From Candidatus Kuenenbacteria bacterium GW2011_GWA2_42_15 (GTDB taxonomy: Bacteria > Patescibacteriota > Patescibacteriia > UBA2196 > GWA2-42-15): a stretch of DNA of 10,169 bases. The notes beneath the pieces are model-generated. The model had not been told where the DNA came from, made no database searches, and worked only from the letters and a program-made list of their open reading frames with translations. Position numbers and translations under genes: made by a program. Positions within the stretch are counted from its first letter, which is position 1; every line of letters begins with the position of its first letter. Below are positions 6,797 through 10,169 of the stretch, in pieces. The stretch covers positions 1-10,169 of the forward strand of contig LCCW01000017.1 of the NCBI GenBank assembly GCA_000998185.1. The letters are read 5' to 3'.

Positions 6797-6906
6797 AACA
6801 AATTTTCGTTTAATTTTTTTACTTCTTTACGACCTATTATCACCGCACCTATAAACGAAAGTTCGTTATTTAAGATGCAAAAATATTAAAGAAGACTAAT
6901 GAAAGT

Positions 6907-6935
6907 AGTATAACACGCTTCTAAGAAAAATGCAA
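6907..6935 (-). promoter_or_regulatory. Sigma70-type promoter of the RRM gene
   Basis: On the minus strand TTGCAT (6935-6930) and TATACT (6912-6907) are separated by exactly 17 nt. Each box differs from consensus by one or two bases. Transcription would start near 6900, giving a leader of about 104 nt before the RRM ATG. Confidence 0.75.
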
Positions 6936-6938
6936 GGT

Positions 6939-6969
6939 TTGACAAATTCCTATTATCTGCTAATATAAT
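6939..6969 (+). promoter_or_regulatory. Sigma70-type promoter of the folded transcript and small membrane peptide
   Basis: A perfect TTGACA (6939-6944) and a perfect TATAAT (6964-6969) are separated by 19 nt, longer than the ideal 17. Transcription would begin near 6976. It starts three bases from the outer edge of the opposing RRM promoter, so the two could share a control region or compete for polymerase. Confidence 0.7.
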
Positions 6970-6975
6970 CCTTAA

Positions 6976-7086
6976 CAATCAAATAGTAAATGTCCGGCAG
7001 AAATTAGGGCTTTGGCTATCACATTACAACCTTAATTTCTCCCGAACATTGACAACCCACAAACCGTATTGGCTGGTGGGTTTTTT
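6976..7086 (+). ncRNA. Short folded RNA or leader ending at a terminator hairpin
   Basis: Downstream of the plus promoter, bases 6989-7009 pair with 7030-7050 over 21 positions: 19 pairs (one G-U) with two mismatches (C6994/A7045 and C6998/C7041), capped by a 20-nt loop. A second hairpin with a U-run ends at 7086. No ORF of note lies inside. This is the layout of a trans-acting small RNA of about 110 nt, or of an attenuator leader for the downstream peptide. I recognise no named family: there is no tmRNA, 6S, SRP or RNase P signature. The structure is seen; the boundaries and function are inferred. Confidence 0.6.
7054..7086 (+). terminator. Intrinsic terminator or attenuator within the folded transcript
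   Basis: AACCCAC (7054-7060) pairs with GTGGGTT (7076-7082) around a 15-nt loop in which CC/GG can add two pairs. A T-run TTTTTT (7081-7086) overlaps the end of the stem. It lies about 110 nt after the promoter and 180 nt before the small ORF, so it would either end a small RNA or act as a conditional stop before the ORF. Confidence 0.72.
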
Positions 7087-7118
7087 GTCAAAAGACAGCT
7101 CTTTAAAAAATCAACCAA

Positions 7119-7233
7119 GCTCTTCCGGCAATTGACATCCGGCTCGCCGTCAGCTATCAGCTGCTGGAAGAGCCGACATTGGGAAAAGGAGAACCAATGT
7201 TGTAGCACAGTGGGTTAGCCGCCACTAGGGCTA
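7119..7233 (+). other. Branched RNA structure with an SD-bearing loop
   Basis: Three adjacent helices are visible. GCTCTTCC (7119-7126) pairs with GGAAGAGC (7166-7173) and encloses a CAGC/GCTG hairpin (7151-7163) and GC-rich bases that could form another arm. ACATTGG (7176-7182) pairs with CCAATGT (7194-7200), showing GAAAAGGAGAA in its loop. TAGC-AGTGG (7203-7213) pairs with CCACT-GCTA (7222-7233) across a small internal loop. The SD-like GGAG (7188-7191) is followed by ATG TTG TAG at 7197-7205, a two-codon ORF. No known riboswitch class is recognised. Confidence 0.5.
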
Positions 7234-7263
7234 GCGCTTCCGTTATTAACTAAACGCCAACAT

Positions 7264-7425
7264 ATGTTCAAGGCGTTTACCGGAGCACTTTCTCTAGCGC
7301 TAACTTTACTAGTGCTATCATGGCTCCTTCCCGGGGTATTTACCTTGATCACTGAGGTGTTCACAAAATTACTAATTATTATTAGCAACCTACTTGATCA
7401 AGCAATAAATAATCTACCCCGCTAA
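7264..7425 (+). CDS. Small leucine-rich hydrophobic membrane peptide, 53 aa
   Basis: ATG at 7264 opens 53 codons to TAA at 7423-7425, followed after 4 nt by a strong terminator. The product begins MFKAFTGALS, has a hydrophobic segment at about 8-31 broken by P23-G24, an amphipathic stretch with a second hydrophobic run LLIIISNLL (36-44), and ends INNLPR. This fits a one- or two-pass small membrane protein. Fourteen residues are leucine and seven of these use CTA, far more than in the neighbouring pnp gene. There is no SD; the start codon sits in a hairpin formed by AACGCC (7253-7258) and GGCGTT (7272-7277). I do not recognise the family. It may be a regulated small membrane peptide, a toxin-like peptide or a fortuitous ORF in a structured RNA; the terminator position favours a real gene. 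Confidence 0.6.
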   Translation: MFKAFTGALSLALTLLVLSWLLPGVFTLITEVFTKLLIIISNLLDQAINNLPR

Positions 7426-7429
7426 ATTT

Positions 7430-7460
7430 AAAAGGATATCACAGCAGTGGTATCCTTTTT
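7430..7460. terminator. Strong bidirectional terminator after the small ORF
   Basis: Bases 7430-7442 pair with 7447-7459 over 13 consecutive positions (one G-U) around the tetraloop AGCA. The 5' arm starts AAAA and the 3' arm ends TTTT, with T's continuing on the plus strand and T's on the minus strand as well. It serves the plus-strand small ORF (stop 7425) and the convergent flavoprotein gene (stop 7476). Confidence 0.93.
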
Positions 7461-7475
7461 CTTATTTAATTTTGC

Positions 7476-8768
7476 TCAAATTTTTCCGGCATAATTCCCG
7501 GCCGCATACCCGGTTGACCAAGCCGCTTGTAAATTGTAGCCGCCGGTCGGGCCGTCCAGATCAAGAATTTCCCCGGCAAGAAATAAATTGGCAATAATTT
7601 TTGAATGCATGGTTTGGGGATCAATTTCTTTCAAGTTCACTCCACCGGCCGTGATAATTGCCTGGTCAAATCCCCTAAGTCCAGCCACTGTCAGTTTTAA
7701 ATTCTTTAAAATCAGCATCAGTTTTTTCCTTTCAATTTTTGTAATTGAATTTATTTTTTTATTACCCGCAATGCCGGACAACTTTATAATTATTGGAATC
7801 ATCTTTCGCGGCAAAAGTTCAGGCAGATAATTTTTAAAATTTTTGTTCAGATTTTTTCCAAAATCCCGCTTCAGCCGCTCGTCCAGTGTCTGAAAATCCA
7901 AAGTTGGTTTTAAATCAATTTCCAATCCGACTGCTCCATTTTTCAACAATTCCCCGACTGTTTTTGAAATATCAAGAATAATCGGCCCGCTCACGCCAAA
8001 ATGCGTAAATATCATTTCTCCAAATCTTTCCGCTTGCTTTTTATTATTTTGTATAATTCTAACGGAAACATTTTTTAAACTCAAGCCCTGGCAGTCTTTG
8101 ACCCATGATTCTTTGGTTATAATCGGCACGAGAGCCGGTCTTGGCTCAATGATTGTGTGGCCCATTTTTTTTAGCCACCGGTAACCGTCTCCGCTTGAGC
8201 CGGTCGCTGGGTAGCTTTTACCGCCAAGGCATAAAATATATTTATCCGCCCTGATTATTTTTTTCGCTCCTGAATCTGTCTCTCTAAATATCACGCCTTC
8301 AATTTTGTCGCCTTTCAACTCAAAATCCAAAACCTCGGTCTTAAAAATCATCTTCACTTTATTTCTTGCCAGATTTTTTATCAAGACATTCACCACATCA
8401 ATTGCTTTATCCGACTCTGGAAATACCCTGCCGCCGCGCTCTGTTTTGACGGCCAAATTCTGATTTTCAAAAAAATTCATTACTTCTTTCGGCCCGAACA
8501 TATGCAAAGACGAAAAAAGAAATTTGCCGTTCGCGCCAAATTTTTCAATCAATTTTTTCAGTTCTGTTTCATTTTGAGTAATGTTACAGCGGCCTTGGCC
8601 AGTGATTAAAAGTTTGCGCCCGGGCTTTGGATTTTTTTCAATAATCACAACCTTTGCCCCCAGCTCCGTTGCCCGAATCCCGGCCATCATGCCGGCCGGC
8701 CCGGCGCCGATTATTGCCACCTCAAAATCTTTTGTCCGCTTATCTGTTAATTTATTTTCTTCAGCCAT
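7476..8768 (-). CDS. HI0933/BaiN-family FAD-dependent oxidoreductase
   Basis: The 430-aa product matches the HI0933-like (YhiN/BaiN) flavoprotein family in length and signatures: the Rossmann dinucleotide motif GAGPAG at 21-26 with the acidic E44 at the end of strand 2, the family segment GRKLLITGQGRCN (50-62), and a C-terminal GEILDLDGPTGGYNLQ segment that closes the FAD site. One member, BaiN, reduces bile-acid intermediates in Clostridium, but most members are uncharacterised, so the substrate here is unknown. No signal peptide or TM segment is visible; it should be cytosolic. The ATG at 8768 has no SD and lies 4 nt after the stop of the upstream membrane protein gene, suggesting translational coupling in an operon. 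An ordinary, intact family member; the family call is secure. Confidence 0.95.
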   Translation of the reverse strand: MAEENKLTDKRTKDFEVAIIGAGPAGMMAGIRATELGAKVVIIEKNPKPGRKLLITGQGRCNITQNETELKKLIEKFGANGKFLFSSLHMFGPKEVMNFFENQNLAVKTERGGRVFPESDKAIDVVNVLIKNLARNKVKMIFKTEVLDFELKGDKIEGVIFRETDSGAKKIIRADKYILCLGGKSYPATGSSGDGYRWLKKMGHTIIEPRPALVPIITKESWVKDCQGLSLKNVSVRIIQNNKKQAERFGEMIFTHFGVSGPIILDISKTVGELLKNGAVGLEIDLKPTLDFQTLDERLKRDFGKNLNKNFKNYLPELLPRKMIPIIIKLSGIAGNKKINSITKIERKKLMLILKNLKLTVAGLRGFDQAIITAGGVNLKEIDPQTMHSKIIANLFLAGEILDLDGPTGGYNLQAAWSTGYAAGNYAGKI

Positions 8769-8772
8769 AAAA

Positions 8773-9129
8773 TTATTTTATATGTCTGAAAAGTTTTTTG
8801 ATAATTTCCCGATCCAGCCGATACAGCCGCTGCACTCCGTTTTCCAAAACAAAATAGTGCCTAGCATAAAACACGAGCATCACCAGTAATATAATATTTA
8901 AAATCACTGTGCCAATGTTTGGAAAAGCGAGTGTGATTGCAAAAGACATCAGATTAGCTATGGCATAAGTTAAAGTTACGAGCAAATGTATCAATCGCTC
9001 GTGTTGAAAATTTTGGATTTGTTTATGGTGATAATCCGACAATTCCCGCCATAAAGCATCGCTCTTCGCGCTTGTTAATGCCTGTTTGATAAACACTTCG
9101 TGTTTTTGAAAATCACTGACTATGCCCAT
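8773..9129 (-). CDS. Hypothetical two-TM membrane protein
   Basis: The 118-aa product is not recognised. It has a soluble, charged N-terminus of about 45 residues (with FIKQAL and WRELSDYHHKQIQNFQHER), two hydrophobic segments at about 46-67 and 71-88 joined by a short turn with P70-N71, and a basic C-terminal amphipathic stretch ending KKLFRHIK. Both ends are probably cytosolic. The ATG at 9129 has no SD. It lies between a four-TM protein gene and the flavoprotein gene, whose start is 4 nt after its stop, so all three are likely one transcript. Intact, codon-like composition and the tight coupling support a real gene. Confidence 0.8.
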   Translation of the reverse strand: MGIVSDFQKHEVFIKQALTSAKSDALWRELSDYHHKQIQNFQHERLIHLLVTLTYAIANLMSFAITLAFPNIGTVILNIILLVMLVFYARHYFVLENGVQRLYRLDREIIKKLFRHIK

Positions 9130-9200
9130 ATTTTTTAGCGCTTAATTGCTTAATGTTAATTCCTCTCCAGATGCAACCTGATCTTCTAAATGAGCATGGA

Positions 9201-9542
9201 TTAACTTCTTTTTTTAAACCAACTCAAAAGAAAAAGAATCCCGACCAAAACAGCTGGGCCGGATATGCCAGCGTACCAGCTCCAGGGACGGTTGAAACCA
9301 ATGGCCAAAACATAAAACACGGCCAAACCCAAAAAAATAATCACGCCAACCAAATCATATTTCCAGGCAATGGCAACCACGCCAAGTAAAATAAGCGCGG
9401 GAAAAAGATGTATGGCCAACGCCAATATGGCCTGCCAGCCGCTATATGCTTCAAACACATCAAAAGAAAATAAAGATAAAAACGCGACAAAAGCCAAACT
9501 CAAAATTCTCGGCAACCAATAAATGATTTTTTTGTTTTTCAT
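9201..9542 (-). CDS. Hypothetical four-TM small membrane protein
   Basis: The 113-aa product has four predicted membrane helices at about 8-27, 38-60, 63-83 and 88-109, a short basic N-terminus (MKNKK) and a basic C-terminus (FKKRS). Conserved-looking features are aromatic/proline turns such as FNRPWSWYAG between helices 3 and 4. It resembles small membrane proteins widespread in candidate-phylum genomes (possibly the DUF7670 type), but this is a guess from memory. The ATG at 9542 lacks an SD; the upstream 60 bases are almost pure AT with several TATA-like boxes that could form the operon promoter. It is the first gene of a likely three-gene minus-strand operon, 71 nt ahead of the two-TM gene. 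Confidence 0.82.
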   Translation of the reverse strand: MKNKKIIYWLPRILSLAFVAFLSLFSFDVFEAYSGWQAILALAIHLFPALILLGVVAIAWKYDLVGVIIFLGLAVFYVLAIGFNRPWSWYAGISGPAVLVGILFLLSWFKKRS

Positions 9543-9606
9543 AAGCTATATTAAATTTATAAATATTAAATAAAAAGTTATATCTATATTTTACCATTTT
9601 TGGGAT

Positions 9607-9632
9607 AAAAAAACAGCCCGGAAAGACCGGCT
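9607..9632 (-). terminator. Minus-strand intrinsic terminator without an obvious upstream gene
   Basis: On the minus strand AGCCGG (9632-9627) pairs with CCGGGCT (9621-9615) with one bulged base around the loop TCTTT, followed by G and seven T's (9613-9607). The opposite strand lacks a T-tract, so it works on the minus strand only. It lies upstream of the 9542 operon, and no minus-strand CDS reaches it from the right; the transcript it ends is unknown. Confidence 0.8.
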
Positions 9633-9803
9633 AAATAACTCCTGGCTTGCTAGCAAAAACTACTAATCTAATTTTTCTCTCCGGCAGAGTCTTTCAAAGA
9701 GGACTCTGCCGCTCCAAAAGAGATAATTGCGCCAGGGTCCCCTAACGGGAGACTCTGACTGGGATAAAACACGGCAACCCGTCATCCCCGGCTCCCACCG
9801 TGC
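9633..9803 (-). ncRNA. Candidate minus-strand structured RNA opposite the XRE leader
   Basis: Between the orphan minus terminator and the XRE start lie three stems: CGGCAGAGTC (9682-9691) with GACTCTGCCG (9702-9711), perfect over 10 bp; an imperfect stem 9733-9743 with 9747-9757 containing one mismatch and two G-T pairs; and a nested stem GGGAT (9761-9765) with ATCCC (9784-9788) enclosing ACGG (9771-9774) with CCGT (9779-9782). On the minus strand a promoter-like TTGATG (9839-9834) and TTTAAT (9815-9810), spaced 18 nt, could start an RNA of about 200 nt ending at the terminator. Alternatively the hairpins form a plus-strand leader of the XRE gene or a palindromic repeat. No known RNA family is recognised. 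Confidence 0.4.
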
Positions 9804-9822
9804 CTTGCCATTAAATATTTTT

Positions 9823-10014
9823 ATGGAAAACCACATCAAAGAATTACGCGCAAAATTGAATATGACCCAGGAAGAACTGGCCCGCTTCGCGCATGTCCGG
9901 CGGGAAACTATTGTGTTTCTGGAACAAGGCAAATACAATCCGTCGCTCAAGCTCGCTCACGATGCGGCCACGGCCCTGAAAACCACCCTTGAAAAACTTT
10001 TCATTTTTAACTAA
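9823..10014 (+). CDS. Small XRE/Cro-family helix-turn-helix transcriptional regulator
   Basis: The 63-aa product is a single HTH_3 domain: helix 1 IKELRAKLN (5-13), the HTH pair MTQEELARFAHVRRETIVFLEQGKYNPS (14-41) with Q16-E17-E18-L19 and the recognition helix around R26-R27-E28-T29, and terminal helices ending LEKLFIFN. This is the usual length of stand-alone small XRE regulators (about 65-70 aa), related to YozG/HigA-like proteins. The start at 9823 is chosen because the domain begins there; the frame is open further upstream to 9727, but that part runs through hairpins and looks non-coding. No SD precedes it, and a TAAATATTT box just upstream would give a very short leader. No toxin partner is adjacent in the window. 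The gene ends at a bidirectional terminator. Confidence 0.92.
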   Translation: MENHIKELRAKLNMTQEELARFAHVRRETIVFLEQGKYNPSLKLAHDAATALKTTLEKLFIFN

Positions 10015-10045
10015 AAAACAGACCCGCGTTCACGGGGCAGTTTTT
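10013..10045. terminator. Bidirectional intrinsic terminator between XRE gene and minus-strand gene
   Basis: A stem of CCCG (10023-10026) with CGGG (10033-10036), extended with a mismatch to GACCCG/CGGGGC, is flanked by six A's on the left (10013-10018) and five T's on the right (10041-10045). It is weaker than the terminators at 6421 and 7430 but is correctly placed between the convergent stop codons at 10014 and 10056. Confidence 0.75.
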
Positions 10046-10055
10046 ATAATCCGTG

Positions 10056-10169
10056 TTATTTCTTTTTACTAAATTTCTTGACCGGTTTCCTTTCTTTCTT
10101 TGTCCTCGGCTTCTCCTCTTTACTCACTTTGAGCGCCGCCTCTCCAATCTCATCCGCCATTATCCCTGG
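10056..10169 (-). CDS. Lysine-rich C-terminus of an unidentified gene (cut by window edge)
   Basis: The minus strand is open from the window edge for 37 codons to a TAA at 10058-10056, ending in KKFSKKK and containing MADEIGEAALKVSKEE, then a basic stretch rich in K, R, E and P. This looks like a disordered basic tail such as those on ribosomal or nucleic-acid-binding proteins, but the parent protein cannot be named. An in-frame ATG at 10160-10158 with AGGGA just before it could be the start of a complete 34-residue protein, though the spacing is too short for a good SD. The terminator immediately downstream supports a real 3' end. Confidence 0.6.
   Translation of the reverse strand, partial: PGIMADEIGEAALKVSKEEKPRTKKERKPVKKFSKKK

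Noticed and set aside
7060..7215. An open frame of about 50 codons through the branched RNA region
   Set aside because: It has no good start or SD and crosses the terminator and several stems; composition looks non-coding.
6976..7260. tmRNA, 6S RNA, SRP RNA or RNase P RNA
   Set aside because: No tRNA-like ends or tag frame, no GGAAG/SRP core, no RNase P core consensus and no large central bubble were found.
9727..9822. Upstream in-frame extension of the XRE regulator (32 residues)
   Set aside because: It runs through hairpin arms, lacks similarity to XRE proteins, and the domain starts cleanly at the ATG at 9823.
9663..9950. A 95-codon minus-strand open frame opposite the XRE gene
   Set aside because: A shadow of the XRE gene and the hairpin region; cysteine- and arginine-rich with no recognisable domain.

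Overview
The window looks like a piece of a small bacterial chromosome of the candidate phyla radiation (Patescibacteria/Parcubacteria type). This is an inference. It rests on compact genes, many starts with no visible Shine-Dalgarno (SD), a small RRM protein, a lengthened S15, several small membrane proteins and AT-rich spacers with long pyrimidine runs. No rRNA, tRNA, CRISPR array or insertion sequence was recognised.

Left part (1-2850, all minus strand): the first 23 codons of an HU-type DNA-binding protein run off the left edge. Next come a YmdB-family phosphodiesterase and, upstream of it, ribonuclease Y (rny). These two are also neighbours in Bacillus-type genomes. The rny SD lies inside a short GC-rich hairpin.

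Centre (2850-6450, plus strand): rpsO (ribosomal protein S15) and pnp (polynucleotide phosphorylase), a classical bacterial pair. rpsO has a nested, multi-helix leader and pnp has a long hairpin just before its SD, so both leaders look like sites of post-transcriptional control. A bidirectional terminator separates pnp from a convergent gene for a glycine-rich RRM RNA-binding protein. Rny, PNPase, S15 and the RRM protein together make this an RNA-metabolism neighbourhood.

RRM upstream region and the most interesting part (6900-7460): two sigma70-like promoters sit almost back to back. The minus one drives the RRM gene. The plus one starts a strongly folded transcript: a 19-pair hairpin, an intrinsic-terminator-like hairpin, a branched structure, a hairpin that displays an SD-like GGAG in its loop, another hairpin, and a previously unlisted 53-codon ORF for a leucine-rich membrane peptide whose start codon is itself in a hairpin. 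The unit ends at a very strong bidirectional terminator. I recognise no known RNA family here.

Right part (7476-9542, minus strand): a likely operon of a four-TM membrane protein, a two-TM membrane protein and, 4 nt downstream, an HI0933/BaiN-family flavoprotein. Beyond it is a minus-strand terminator with no gene feeding it and three hairpins (possible ncRNA), then a 63-aa XRE-type HTH regulator on the plus strand, a bidirectional terminator, and the lysine-rich C-terminus of a minus-strand gene cut by the right edge.
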